From: a virus
Direction: 5' to 3' (one strand)
IMG/VR virus record: IMGVR_UViG_3300049434_000014
Coordinates: 1-64,000 of that record
Length of the DNA: 64,000 nt
Part shown: positions 1 to 8,284 of the stretch, piece after piece
How positions within the stretch are numbered: the first letter of the stretch is position 1
Layout of the letters: each line of letters starts with the position of its first letter
Notes under the pieces: generated by a model
Database searches by the model: none
What the model was told of the DNA's origin: nothing
What the model saw: only the letters and a program-made list of their open reading frames with translations
Program-made: the position numbers and the translations under genes

Positions 1-2
1 CT

Positions 3-245
3 GTGCGCCTTCCTGCCGTGCGGATGGACTGGGTGCGTCCGTTGGTGGTCAACGAGGATCTCCATCGCCCTCAGACGCTCGTACAGGTGTTGGCTCCTGC
101 ACTGGCTATCGCCTTGCCGCTGTTCGGGCTGCTGGTCTTTATGTGGTATCAGATGTTCCCCGAGGCTGTGATCTTGATTGTGTTCGTGTTCGCTTTGGCT
201 TCGGGCTTTTTCCGAGCGATAGGTAATAGGTTCCGTCGTGACTAG
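3..245 (+). CDS. Small membrane protein, possibly 5' truncated by the window edge
   Basis: An open frame starts at a GTG two bases into the window; the true start may lie outside. The 80 residues hold two hydrophobic segments (about residues 28-48 and 52-70) and a basic C-terminus (FRAIGNRFRRD), as in a small two-pass inner-membrane protein. It overlaps the next gene by 8 nt. I do not recognise the family. Confidence 0.6.
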   Translation: MRLPAVRMDWVRPLVVNEDLHRPQTLVQVLAPALAIALPLFGLLVFMWYQMFPEAVILIVFVFALASGFFRAIGNRFRRD

Positions 246-789
246 TGCGTTGAATTTTGCGGTGATTCTTCCTTCTCTGTTGGTCGCGCATAGTGTCGCT
301 GACCATTGGATGCAGACTTCTAAGCAGATTGCGAATAAGAGTTCTCGGGATTGGGCTGGCCGTCGAGCGTGTGCGTTGCACGTGTTCACCTACACGATTG
401 TCACAGCCGCAACGGTGGGTTTCGTCTGGGGAGTGTTCGGGCTGACCTTCTCGATCTGGGGTTTTCTTACGGGTCAGGTTGTGTCTGCGGTGACGCACTA
501 TTGGGCGGATCGTCGTTTCACTCTCGAGTGGCTCGCCGCGATGCTTGGTAAGTCTGAGTTTCATGATCTCGGAGTGCCTCGTAACGTACAGGCTATTCGA
601 GTTACGTTAAATAATGGCGGCGAAATAGTGAAGTTGTTTACGAAGTCTGATTGTGCTGTTAAGGATATTGAGGATCCGTTTTCGGTGTCCTGGGATAACC
701 CTTCGCTAGGGACAGGTAAGTACGTGTTAGACCAGTCGTGGCATTGGGCTTGCTTGTTTTTCGCTGCCGTCGCGACTGTACTGATCTAA
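238..789 (+). CDS. DUF3307-like membrane protein
   Basis: A 183-residue protein starting at GTG inside the 3' end of the upstream gene. The N-terminal part has the pattern of DUF3307 phage/bacterial membrane proteins: a helix with VAHSVADHWMQTS (residues about 15-27), hydrophobic spans near 50-85, and a VTHYWADRR segment near 85-93. A final hydrophobic stretch lies near 165-182. His/Asp residues next to the membrane spans (H18, D22, H87, D90) are typical of this group. Function unknown. The family call is from memory of the motif. Confidence 0.7.
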   Translation: MTSALNFAVILPSLLVAHSVADHWMQTSKQIANKSSRDWAGRRACALHVFTYTIVTAATVGFVWGVFGLTFSIWGFLTGQVVSAVTHYWADRRFTLEWLAAMLGKSEFHDLGVPRNVQAIRVTLNNGGEIVKLFTKSDCAVKDIEDPFSVSWDNPSLGTGKYVLDQSWHWACLFFAAVATVLI

Positions 790-805
790 CGGGGTAGGAC
801 TCACT

Positions 806-1114
806 ATGGATACTTGGCTTGATCCTCAGTGGTTGATTCCTTATGCTGCGTGGTCTTTGGTTGGCGTATATCTTTTGTTCGTGTTGTACGCCGTCGTGTC
901 GAAGATTAACGATTTTCGTTTCTCTCGATGGGTTCGCGATGAGTCCGTTGAGATCAATGATGTTCATCAGCGTATGCGTTTGAACGCTGACAATTACGTT
1001 CCTGATGTAGATGAAGATTTTGAGCCTAACATCACTCTTGATGATGTCACTGCAGCTGCCATTCCTGCGCCTCGTATGCCTACGATGAGTTTGGTGGTCG
1101 ACGATGAAAGCTGA
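806..1114 (+). CDS. Small protein with one membrane anchor
   Basis: 102 residues. One hydrophobic segment (about residues 9-30, IPYAAWSLVGVYLLFVLYAVV) is followed by an acidic soluble tail (DVDEDFEPNITLDD). The start ATG follows a GGGTAGGAC element with proper ribosome-binding spacing. It overlaps the next gene by 11 nt. Family not recognised. Confidence 0.65.
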   Translation: MDTWLDPQWLIPYAAWSLVGVYLLFVLYAVVSKINDFRFSRWVRDESVEINDVHQRMRLNADNYVPDVDEDFEPNITLDDVTAAAIPAPRMPTMSLVVDDES

Positions 1115-1391
1115 AGATATCGCTGAGATGTTTCATCTTTGCGAGGACGAAGAGTGGGAGACTGTCGCGGAGTGGTGTGGTGGACGGCTTGTTAATCATG
1201 AGGTCGGCGATTCGGGTGAGTTCGAGACGGAGTTGGTAATCCCTCGCCCTGGTCGCCCAGCTCTGTCGGGTCGTCTTGACGATCTTATTGTCCGCTTAGC
1301 GTCTGGTGAGTTTATTGTCTACGAGGTTAAGCAGGGACCTGAGTTTGGAGCTTGGCCACGGATAAGGGACTCGATCTTCAAGAGCGGGTAG
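1104..1391 (+). CDS. Hypothetical acidic protein
   Basis: 95 residues, acidic at the N-terminus (EDIAEMFHLCEDEEWE) and ending FKSG at a TAG inside a GGGTAGGACT element. It is translationally coupled to the preceding gene. Not recognised. Confidence 0.6.
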   Translation: MKAEDIAEMFHLCEDEEWETVAEWCGGRLVNHEVGDSGEFETELVIPRPGRPALSGRLDDLIVRLASGEFIVYEVKQGPEFGAWPRIRDSIFKSG

Positions 1392-1427
1392 GACTCTAAC
1401 ACGATCTTCTTCTGTTAGGGGCCTACC

Positions 1428-1652
1428 ATGTGGACTTTGTTGTACCTACTTATCGGTGTCATTGTGGCTGTGTATGCTGCGCGGCCTGCCTGGCGTCGAG
1501 TATCTCCAGGGAAGCAGCGCACGCGGCTGTGGCAGGTGTGCGCGGTCATGGTGCTGGCATGGCCAGGAGTTGGCATTCTCGCCCTGTGTGATACCAAGTT
1601 GACTGTTCAGGAGTATGTCAATCAGTGGGTGTTTGAAGACAGCACGCAGTAA
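1428..1652 (+). CDS. Small two-pass membrane protein
   Basis: 74 residues with hydrophobic segments at about 2-18 (WTLLYLLIGVIVAVYAA) and 37-53 separated by a basic loop. The start follows the purine-rich stretch TTAGGGGCC. Not recognised. Confidence 0.6.
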   Translation: MWTLLYLLIGVIVAVYAARPAWRRVSPGKQRTRLWQVCAVMVLAWPGVGILALCDTKLTVQEYVNQWVFEDSTQ

Positions 1653-1683
1653 TCACAGCACTACGGAGGGGGTATGATCTTTC

Positions 1684-3165
1684 GTGTCTGAACCCTCACG
1701 TGTAGTGCTATCGGCAATGTTTACCAACGATGTGACGTTGGTTGATGAAGTATCTAGGCTCATCTCTGAAGCGCATTTCATTGATCCTACGTTGCGTAGT
1801 TTGTTTCGTGGTGCACTGGCTTTCCGTTCCATTGCTGATGGTGTGTTGACGTCTACGGCTGTGTCGGATCTTGTGTCCGGCTCGGACGCGGGCACGGCTG
1901 CGTTGGTAGTGGAGACCTTTGAGGCGTTGGTCGCTTCGCCTGCTACGGCTGCGGATGCTCGGTGGGCGGTTTCTCGGCTGAGGGCGGATCGTGAGCATTG
2001 GCTTACGCAGACTGCGTTGGCTGATGCCACCGAGATTCTTTCCGGTTCGGTGGCCGACGACAAAGCCGATCGGGTGTGGGCTGGGCCAGCGGATGCTCGG
2101 GAGTGGGCGGCTGCTCGGATTGCTGAGATTGCTACGGAGACGTCTATTGATTCGTCTCCCGCTGGTGATGTGAGTAAAGAAGCACAGGATGTCATTGCTG
2201 CCTATGTCGCGGCTCGCGATGAGGATCGGTCCCGTCGTCCTCGGTTTGGTCTAGGGGTGCTTGACGAGGTCACTGGGGGCCTCGGACCGGGTGAGCTGGT
2301 CGTTGTCGGTGCTCCGTCAGGGCTTGGCAAGTCGCACACTTGTGTGCATCTTGCTTACGAGGCTGCGGTGCGTCAGGGGCTGTCAGTTTATTTCGCTACG
2401 TCGGAGACTGTTCGTTCGGTGGTGCGCAGTCGAATCATCGCACACCATTCTCGTCACGAGAACTTCACTGAGGAACGAGAGTCGTTAGGTCTTGCATTCG
2501 GTTTGGATTCATCTTTGATTTCGCGTGGCGGTCTCGACCAATCGCACATGCCGTTTTTCGCCCGTGTCGTTTCTGATTTCTCTGCGGTGTCTGGATCCTT
2601 GTGGTTAGCTCAGGTTCCGCATGGTCAGACGGTGTCGGTGTTGTCAGCGCAGGTCGACGCGCGTGCTCGAGCGCGTTCTGTGGATTTGGTGATCGTTGAT
2701 TACTTCGCTTTGTTTTCGGGCGGTAAGAGGTTCCCGTCGAGACGTGAAGAGCTTTCGGAGATTATTCTCGCGGGTAAGCATTTCGCGGTTGATCACGCTA
2801 AGGGACGCGGCGTGCCTGTTGTTACGCCGTGGCAGTTCAATCGACAGGCTAAAGAGGAGATGTTGCGGTCGGGCTCACTAGAGCTTGACGGGCTCGCTGA
2901 GACTGCTGAGATTGTCAATACTCCTGATATGGTTTTAGCGCTGGCTCCTGATGGCGCGCGTGAGGGACGGTTCGCCAATCTAAAGCTTGGTGTGTTGAAG
3001 AATCGTTCAGGTACTGTTCTTAAAGATGGCGATGAGATTGGGTTACGTGTCGACTATGCGACGTCGCATTTCGCTCAGCGGATGGGAGTCGACGTGAATG
3101 GCGCAGCATATGTTTCCAACGGGTCAGGCGATGTTGATAACGCGCTGGCTGCGTTGCTCGGGTAG
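1684..3165 (+). CDS. dnaB: DnaB-like replicative helicase
   Basis: 493-residue RecA-fold helicase that would unwind DNA at the phage fork. Walker A is GAPSGLGKS at residues 209-217, Walker B is LVIVDY at 335-340, and the downstream VVTPWQFNRQA (379-389) sits where DnaB proteins have the SQLSR-type motif. Residues 1-150 resemble the helical DnaB N-terminal domain. It starts at GTG with GGAGGGGG upstream. It is followed 9 nt later by a MazG-like gene and lies a few kb before the primase-type zinc protein and the clamp loader, which supports a replication role. A DnaB paralogue with another job cannot be excluded. Confidence 0.9.
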   Translation: MSEPSRVVLSAMFTNDVTLVDEVSRLISEAHFIDPTLRSLFRGALAFRSIADGVLTSTAVSDLVSGSDAGTAALVVETFEALVASPATAADARWAVSRLRADREHWLTQTALADATEILSGSVADDKADRVWAGPADAREWAAARIAEIATETSIDSSPAGDVSKEAQDVIAAYVAARDEDRSRRPRFGLGVLDEVTGGLGPGELVVVGAPSGLGKSHTCVHLAYEAAVRQGLSVYFATSETVRSVVRSRIIAHHSRHENFTEERESLGLAFGLDSSLISRGGLDQSHMPFFARVVSDFSAVSGSLWLAQVPHGQTVSVLSAQVDARARARSVDLVIVDYFALFSGGKRFPSRREELSEIILAGKHFAVDHAKGRGVPVVTPWQFNRQAKEEMLRSGSLELDGLAETAEIVNTPDMVLALAPDGAREGRFANLKLGVLKNRSGTVLKDGDEIGLRVDYATSHFAQRMGVDVNGAAYVSNGSGDVDNALAALLG

Positions 3166-3173
3166 GAGTAAGT

Positions 3174-3674
3174 ATGACTGTCGACTTGCAGGTTATCGCG
3201 GCGGATATTTGCCGCAACGTGGGGCGTGAGTTTCCCGCTTCCCGTGAAGACATGGTGTTGCGTGAGCTGGCTCATCTTATGGAAGAGGTAGTCGAGCTTG
3301 ACGAGGTTCTAGAAGAGGACCATCTCGCGGGTATTAAAGATGAGTTGGCCGACACTGTCCTTACTTGTTACGTCGTTGCTCATTATCTGCCTGAAGATGT
3401 CGGACCACATTTGGGTGTGGCTGTGCTTGCGGCAGCGGTCGGCTATCTCCCCGAGGCTCCCTACCGTCCTGCTGGCCGTGCGATGAAGGCGGGCAGGCGC
3501 TATCTCGGGATCGCGCGTAGGAGCGGGCCTGCAGCGGCTGTGTTGCTGCGTCTGGCTGAGGTGGTGGTCTCTTGTCACGCCGTGGCGCATCGCATAGGCA
3601 TCGACCTAAATGAAGCGATCTTGGAGAAGACTCGTGTCGTCTTCTCTCGCGGGTGGCGCGACCCTGCTGGGTAG
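3174..3674 (+). CDS. MazG-like nucleotide pyrophosphohydrolase
   Basis: 166 residues. Helices carry the MazG metal-binding pattern: EEVVELDEVLEE (about residues 28-40) and KDELADTVL (about 45-53), that is, the EExxE followed by ExxD signature. The family hydrolyses nucleoside triphosphates to monophosphates and can clean the dNTP pool or lower alarmone levels. The second half contains a similar helical segment (LRLAEVVVSCHAVAHRIG), suggesting a duplicated or dimer-like fold. It is coupled to the helicase gene. The substrate cannot be read from sequence. Confidence 0.75.
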   Translation: MTVDLQVIAADICRNVGREFPASREDMVLRELAHLMEEVVELDEVLEEDHLAGIKDELADTVLTCYVVAHYLPEDVGPHLGVAVLAAAVGYLPEAPYRPAGRAMKAGRRYLGIARRSGPAAAVLLRLAEVVVSCHAVAHRIGIDLNEAILEKTRVVFSRGWRDPAG

Positions 3675-3717
3675 GACTTGCTAGGTTGATACGAGTTTAA
3701 TCGTTGAGGGGCGTACC

Positions 3718-4485
3718 ATGTCTGTTCGGTTGGTGGTTGGCTCTACGGCGCTGCAGGCTTATCTTGAGTTGCCTCGCCCCCCTCGGGATCTGGATCTGTT
3801 TTCCACTGAGCCCGAGCAGGGTGCGGAGACTTGCTGGCATCCGTTGCTGACGGAGTGGCTTCCTGAAGGTACGAATCGGGTAGCAACACTCGATGAGCTG
3901 TATACCATTAAGGTTTCGCATGCTTACTGGGTGCTCAAGAATGGTTCCTGGACCAAGCATATGAATGATGTTGTCCGGATGAAGCGAGCGGGTGCGCAGC
4001 TCATTCCGTGGCTGCATGATCTGTTGTACAAAGTGTGCGAGGATTTGCATGGAAAGAAGAAGGTCGATCTCAACGCTGATGCTGCGGAGTTCTTTTCCGA
4101 TACAGTGAAGCGAGTTTATGATCACGATTCTATCCATGCCTCGATTGCTTATGGCGAGCGTCCGATGTATTTGGCCACGCTTAAAGAGGGATCGACAGTT
4201 GATGTGGATCTGACAAAGCTGTGGGCGCTTTCCTGGCCGGATTTGATTAAGTACTTCCGAGAGGAGACTTATGTAATCGCTTTGGAGAGGTTTCTCATTC
4301 CGAGAGTTACTACCTCTCCTGTCGGTGCGTATAAGAAAGCGCTGTGCAAGATGATTACCTCCCTCACTAAGGGACGCAGTGCTTTGTTTATTGTGGAGAA
4401 TTACGACGTGTTTCGTCGTCCCGATATCGATTATGTGGATCGGCATCGGGCAAATGCTCATAAGTTGATTCGACTGGAAGGCTAG
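3718..4485 (+). CDS. Nucleotidyltransferase-fold protein
   Basis: 255 residues. The N-terminus has the GS...RDLDLF layout (GSTALQAY at about 8-15, RDLDLF at about 23-28) of the minimal nucleotidyltransferase fold, with two aspartates that could bind metal. Similar stand-alone proteins (DUF7275-type) occur in large phages. The target (a nucleotide, tRNA or protein) is unknown. A helical C-terminal half holds LHDLLYKVCEDLHGKKK. The stop is 3 nt from the next start. Confidence 0.6.
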   Translation: MSVRLVVGSTALQAYLELPRPPRDLDLFSTEPEQGAETCWHPLLTEWLPEGTNRVATLDELYTIKVSHAYWVLKNGSWTKHMNDVVRMKRAGAQLIPWLHDLLYKVCEDLHGKKKVDLNADAAEFFSDTVKRVYDHDSIHASIAYGERPMYLATLKEGSTVDVDLTKLWALSWPDLIKYFREETYVIALERFLIPRVTTSPVGAYKKALCKMITSLTKGRSALFIVENYDVFRRPDIDYVDRHRANAHKLIRLEG

Positions 4486-4488
4486 AAA

Positions 4489-4818
4489 ATGTTTACTCTC
4501 CCTACTTCTGAGGTGTCCGATCTGCTCGAGAACCATACGGGTGATGGCTGGAGTTTCTGGGTTTGGTTTGGCAAGAATGATTCCGAGTTTGTTCCGGGTC
4601 TGGGCACCGTTAAGGTTGTGGATACTGTCGGCGGCTCTGAGGGCGACGGCGAGTATATGCACGTTGTCGTGGAGGTTGTCTCCGCTGACGGTTCTGTCGC
4701 CTATTTCAAGAAGACGGGCACTTACGACTCTTGGGATTCCAATGATTGGGATGGCGACCTCGAGCAGGTGCAGCCGGTATCGAAGACGATCACTGTTTAC
4801 GATCCCATTGCCGTCTAA
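4489..4818 (+). CDS. Hypothetical beta-rich protein
   Basis: 109 residues, acidic, with alternating hydrophobic pattern and Gly/Asp turns suggesting a small beta protein. The stop TAA overlaps the next ATG (TAATG). Not recognised. Confidence 0.6.
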   Translation: MFTLPTSEVSDLLENHTGDGWSFWVWFGKNDSEFVPGLGTVKVVDTVGGSEGDGEYMHVVVEVVSADGSVAYFKKTGTYDSWDSNDWDGDLEQVQPVSKTITVYDPIAV

Positions 4819-5156
4819 TGTCTGGCGAGCGGGATTGGTTGTGTGACGTTTCTGTCGAGGAACTGAAGCGGCGCCTTCGTGCTGTTATGGGCGAATCGAT
4901 GGAGATCGAGTGCATTCTCGCGGACGCTCTCGGATATGGACGCGGCGAAGAGGATGGTCCGTGTCCGGGAGCGCCTGTCACTGGTGATCACACGGCTGTG
5001 ACGTTGGCTATGGAGGCTGCTGCGACGCTGCGTGCTGTGGGTTATGTCCGGCCTCCTGTCGTTGTGTCTGAGGCGCGTGAGCTTCGAGTGCCTGTGTCGG
5101 ATGAGTCTGGGTTCTTTCGTTTCATGCTTCCGTCTGAGACAGAATCGAGCGGGTAG
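4818..5156 (+). CDS. Hypothetical protein
   Basis: 112 residues counted from the ATG that overlaps the previous stop; a longer upstream in-frame reading would run through the previous gene. N-terminal VEELKRRLRAVMGESMEIECILADALGY looks helical. The gene ends in a GGGTAGGACT element. Not recognised. Confidence 0.6.
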   Translation: MSGERDWLCDVSVEELKRRLRAVMGESMEIECILADALGYGRGEEDGPCPGAPVTGDHTAVTLAMEAAATLRAVGYVRPPVVVSEARELRVPVSDESGFFRFMLPSETESSG

Positions 5157-5210
5157 GACTGAGACACGAAGCCCTTGAGGCTGTGTGCAATGAAGGGATC
5201 AGGGATCAAA

Positions 5211-5705
5211 ATGGCACGAGGTGCGATGCCGTGGACGGTGGCGATTGATAAGGCTATCGAAGATGGCGAATGGCATTCCGCAGTGGAGGTCATTGCTGCG
5301 GGTGCGGCTGAGGTTCCGCGTGAGCGGGCGTTGGAGGAAATGGGCGAGAGCCGCGCGACGACTGCTGATGAGGATCGGCGCGTTGACGCGGGTGCAAAGA
5401 CTCTGGCTCGTCAGGCGCTGATGGGAATGCGTCGTTTCGGCAAGGTCGAGTTCTCTCGGGATAAGAAAGAGGTTCGCAAGGTCACTGATCAGTCGGTGTC
5501 TCTTGGCGTACTCGCCGAGCGGGTCACTCATCTTGAGTTGCTGGTTGCTCAGCTGTCTGACAATATCGTGACTATCTCGAATGGAATGTTCCCGGCGTCT
5601 GCTCTTTCTCAGGCGCAGATGGATGAGGTTTTCGCACGGTCCTCTGGCGGCGATGTTGAGATTCAGTCTCCGGTTCAGACTGTGGATTCTGAGGTGTCGG
5701 AATGA
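5211..5705 (+). CDS. Hypothetical protein with coiled-coil segment
   Basis: 164 residues from the ATG preceded by CAGGGATCAAA; in-frame starts at 5175 (TTG) and 5190 (ATG) are possible. The N-terminal 70 residues look like a helical DNA-associated domain with many charged residues. LGVLAERVTHLELLVAQLSDNIVTI is a short predicted coiled coil. It overlaps the next gene by 4 nt (ATGA). Not recognised. Confidence 0.55.
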   Translation: MARGAMPWTVAIDKAIEDGEWHSAVEVIAAGAAEVPRERALEEMGESRATTADEDRRVDAGAKTLARQALMGMRRFGKVEFSRDKKEVRKVTDQSVSLGVLAERVTHLELLVAQLSDNIVTISNGMFPASALSQAQMDEVFARSSGGDVEIQSPVQTVDSEVSE

Positions 5706-5983
5706 CCACGGCGACGAAGGATCGGCTGCACATTCATATTGGTGTCGGTCCGGTTGCTTCGCATGTGATCAATCGCGGGACGCTGGAAGATGCGCACGGT
5801 GAGGTGCATTTCCGTTCCCCTGACGACAAGTTCGTTGTCGCTTACAAGGATGGGAAGGTGTGGGCGCGTCGCGGTGGGTTCGGTGTTTCGGAGTCTCATT
5901 ACCGTGAGGCGTTCCGTTTCCTTACCCTGGTAGGTATTCCTGGATTCGTGCGGTTCTCGAAGAACCGTATCGGCAAGCCGTAG
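5702..5983 (+). CDS. Hypothetical protein
   Basis: 93 residues, ATGA-coupled to the gene before. Basic C-terminus (VRFSKNRIGKP). The stop TAG directly precedes the AGGAGG of the next gene. Not recognised. Confidence 0.6.
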   Translation: MTTATKDRLHIHIGVGPVASHVINRGTLEDAHGEVHFRSPDDKFVVAYKDGKVWARRGGFGVSESHYREAFRFLTLVGIPGFVRFSKNRIGKP

Positions 5984-5996
5984 GAGGTGTGTCCGG

Positions 5997-6506
5997 GTGC
6001 GGAGGCTGCATCGACCAGGCGATATAGGTCGAGCGGTTGCGTCAGTGCCGATCATCGATGTGCTTGCATCGTTGGGCGTCATAGTCGAGGCAGCTCCGCT
6101 TCCCGGCACCACCCAGAAGATCTGGTGTCCGTTCTCGGATCTTCATCCTGATGGTGGTCGTCAACGTGAGATGCGTCTTTATCCTGATGGTAAGGCGCAC
6201 TGCCATATATGCGTGAAGCAATACGATTCGGTGTCGATGGCTGCCCAGGCTTGGGGAGTCTCGCAGCGGATCGCGGCGCAGCGTCTGCTCGCGGGCCAGG
6301 AGGTCATCGCTGAACGCCAGGCGGTGCGGTCGCTGTATGTGGTCCGTGCTGGCGCTGTGGCTGCGCTGGGCGTGTGGGCGGATGCTCATGACGTGGATCG
6401 GTTCGGGCCTGGGTATCGGCGCTGTCTGGCGCTTGCTGACCACATTCAGGAGCCGGGGCACGTGAAGCTGTGGCTTGCTGCGAGTAAACAATTCCTACGA
6501 GGGTAG
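5997..6506 (+). CDS. DnaG-type primase zinc-binding domain protein
   Basis: 169 residues from a GTG placed 8 nt after TAGGAGG. A CHC2-like zinc ribbon is visible: WCPF (C44), then HCHIC (residues about 69-73), matching the C..H..CxxC pattern that primases use to recognise template sequence. No catalytic TOPRIM domain follows, so it is either a zinc-domain accessory to another primase or a regulator. Lying between the DnaB helicase and the clamp-loader genes, a role in priming is reasonable. The rest of the protein is helical and unrecognised. Confidence 0.65.
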   Translation: MRRLHRPGDIGRAVASVPIIDVLASLGVIVEAAPLPGTTQKIWCPFSDLHPDGGRQREMRLYPDGKAHCHICVKQYDSVSMAAQAWGVSQRIAAQRLLAGQEVIAERQAVRSLYVVRAGAVAALGVWADAHDVDRFGPGYRRCLALADHIQEPGHVKLWLAASKQFLRG

Positions 6507-6514
6507 GACTTCTT

Positions 6515-6727
6515 ATGCCTAATCCTGATTTGTCTGTGATCGCTTGTCCTGACTGCGGCACGATTGGATCTCTCGAGTTGAAGTCGAGGTTACATGCTCG
6601 CCCGATCGGATCCTTCTCGCTTGCGGGTCAGCAGATGAAGGTTTCTGCGGTGGCCGTGCCTGTCTTAGCGTGCTCTGCTGATGACTGTGAGTTTGTGAAA
6701 TACCCCAGCGGATGGAGCCTTGAGTAA
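6515..6727 (+). CDS. Small zinc-ribbon-like protein
   Basis: 70 residues with CPDCG at 11-15 and CSADDC at about 53-58, a likely two-knuckle zinc ribbon. Start ATG follows a GGGTAGGACTT element. Not assigned. Confidence 0.6.
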   Translation: MPNPDLSVIACPDCGTIGSLELKSRLHARPIGSFSLAGQQMKVSAVAVPVLACSADDCEFVKYPSGWSLE

Positions 6728-6843
6728 TCACGTACTCGAATGGCTGTCATCTGTCCGAGTTGTCGGCGTTGGGTTGTTTACTCTTAGCTCGCATCTCGGC
6801 TGAGCACGTTGTAAGTTAGCTTCCCGTTAGGTGGACGGCTTGA

Positions 6844-6948
6844 GTGTCTGGCGTCTCCAGCGTGGCGGTGCCGAATATTTTCTTACCTGGAGACATTGTT
6901 CGACGAGGCGGTCTGGGGTCCGGTCTGCTTGTGAGTCTTCCTCGGTAG
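6844..6948 (+). CDS. Possible 34-residue small protein
   Basis: The stretch 6728-6987 has no long gene. This short frame starts at GTG 11 nt after AGGTGG and ends at a TAG embedded in CGGTAGGAC, the same ending used by many real genes here. The residues (VPNIFLPGDIVRRGG) look protein-like. No other support. Confidence 0.3.
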   Translation: MSGVSSVAVPNIFLPGDIVRRGGLGSGLLVSLPR

Positions 6949-6987
6949 GACAGCTCAACTGTTGCCTAAGAGGTTGGAGAGGTTGTT

Positions 6988-7329
6988 GTGGCTGCCCCTG
7001 TGATGGATGTTATCGCTCCGATTAATGATGCTGGTGTTGAGATTGGTCAACATAGTATCGAAGAGACGGTAGTCTGGGATGTGTACCGTGCGTTGTGCGG
7101 TGCACTTACTGGATCAGATCAACCTGAGATTTGGACGATGTTGACTCATCCGAATCTGAGAGCTTCAAGGTCGGGACACGAGACTGAAGACGAGTTGTTC
7201 CGCGCGTCTTTGTACTTGATCCTTGCTATCCGGGCTGAGGTTGCTGGGGATTCCCCGGCTGATTACCTCGCCGAAGCGCATGCCCTGATCGCTTCTGCGG
7301 TCGGGTTATCGGAGGTTCGACACTGGTGA
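6988..7329 (+). CDS. Hypothetical protein
   Basis: 113 residues from GTG after GAGGTTGTT. Helical C-terminal half (DELFRASLYLILAIRAEVAG). ATGA-type overlap with the next gene. Not recognised. Confidence 0.55.
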   Translation: MAAPVMDVIAPINDAGVEIGQHSIEETVVWDVYRALCGALTGSDQPEIWTMLTHPNLRASRSGHETEDELFRASLYLILAIRAEVAGDSPADYLAEAHALIASAVGLSEVRHW

Positions 7330-7592
7330 TCCCCTGGAGTAGTAGACGAAGACGTCCGGAGCTTTCTGAAGCTGAACGCCAGCTGCTACTCCAAATTGAC
7401 GCTGGGGAGTTTTCTGATAGTGATTACTTAATGCTACGTAGGCTAGAAGATTTAGGTGTGGTGGAGATTCCTCGACAACGTACATGGCGACCGCGTCGTA
7501 TTAATATAACACATTTAGGTAGACGTGTTGTCGTTGGTATTCGTGGTCGATTATGGGTCGAGGAGAATGGGACGATGGGGGAGACTACGTGA
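7326..7592 (+). CDS. Possible winged-helix DNA-binding protein
   Basis: 88 residues. The pattern LSEAERQLLLQI...YLMLRRLEDLGVVEI followed by RRINITHLGRRVVV resembles a short winged helix (helix, recognition helix, beta wing). It shares a 4 nt GTGA overlap with the lipoprotein nuclease gene downstream. Regulatory function is inferred only from the fold-like pattern. Confidence 0.5.
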   Translation: MIPWSSRRRRPELSEAERQLLLQIDAGEFSDSDYLMLRRLEDLGVVEIPRQRTWRPRRINITHLGRRVVVGIRGRLWVEENGTMGETT

Positions 7593-8260
7593 GGCTGTTA
7601 GGGTTGGTCCTGGGAGCGGCTGTCCTCGTAGCCGGGTGTGGACCTACCAATCATTATGAAACTCCCATCACTCCCACTCCACTTCCAGCCACGGCCTCTG
7701 CACCGATTCCTAATCCTTTACCGGTGACGGAGTCGTCGGCTCGCCCTGAGTCGCTTCTCGTTTCGAAGCCAGCTTATGACCGGAAAAAGTACTTTGGTGA
7801 TGGCTGGCGTATCGTTGAAGGTAATTGCGATACGAGAGAGATTGTTCTTTCGTATCAGGCAGTTGGTGAGCCTGTCGACAGAGATGGTGATGGTTGTAAG
7901 GATGATGCGGACATTCTTGATCCTTACACTAATACTGTGATTAATCCTCATCTCAGTCAGATCGACCATGTGCTCTCGCTGAAGCGCATGTGGGATGGCG
8001 GTGCGTGGAAGTGGTCGCAGCAGCAGCGTCTGGATGCTGCTCAGGATCGTAACAATCTCCTGGCCGTCTCGGGCGCGGGTCCTTATGGCAATGAGGCCAA
8101 GGGTGATCTCGGTCCGGACAAATGGCGTCCGCACGCTCAGTCCGGGTGGTGTCGCTACGCCACCGTCTATCGTTTCACGGCTACGAAGTATATGATCTAT
8201 CTCACTCCCAGTGAGGATGTTGCGTTGAGTGATATGTCTGCCACCTGTCCTCCTCGGTAG
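7589..8260 (+). CDS. Secreted lipoprotein HNH nuclease (DUF1524-like)
   Basis: 223 residues from the GTG at 7589, chosen because it sits after GGGGGAG and gives a clean lipoprotein signal: RLLGLVLGAAVLVAGC with the lipobox cysteine at about residue 17. A Pro/Thr-rich linker follows (residues about 20-55). The rest carries the DUF1524/GmrSD C-terminal HNH pattern: VDRDGDGCKDD, then IDHVLSL (catalytic DH), then DRNNLLAV and the N...KGD tail. Such proteins are DNA nucleases, and here the enzyme should sit on the outer face of the membrane. A role in degrading DNA injected by competing phages, or host DNA salvage, is inference. Confidence 0.8.
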   Translation: MRLLGLVLGAAVLVAGCGPTNHYETPITPTPLPATASAPIPNPLPVTESSARPESLLVSKPAYDRKKYFGDGWRIVEGNCDTREIVLSYQAVGEPVDRDGDGCKDDADILDPYTNTVINPHLSQIDHVLSLKRMWDGGAWKWSQQQRLDAAQDRNNLLAVSGAGPYGNEAKGDLGPDKWRPHAQSGWCRYATVYRFTATKYMIYLTPSEDVALSDMSATCPPR

Positions 8261-8284
8261 GATTGAGTGACCTAGGGAGGAACG

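Noticed and set aside
3697-4662. 321-residue minus-strand open frame
   Set aside because: It lies opposite three convincing plus-strand genes, has no ribosome-binding site or recognisable domain, and is rich in His/Arg/Gln as antisense frames are.
6740-6787. 15-codon frame with a CPSC knuckle
   Set aside because: Too short and without a ribosome-binding site; possibly a remnant of a zinc-ribbon gene.
6831-7025. 64-residue plus-strand open frame rich in Cys, Trp and Arg
   Set aside because: Overlaps the better-supported gene at 6988 and the short frame 6844-6948, and its composition is unlike neighbouring proteins.
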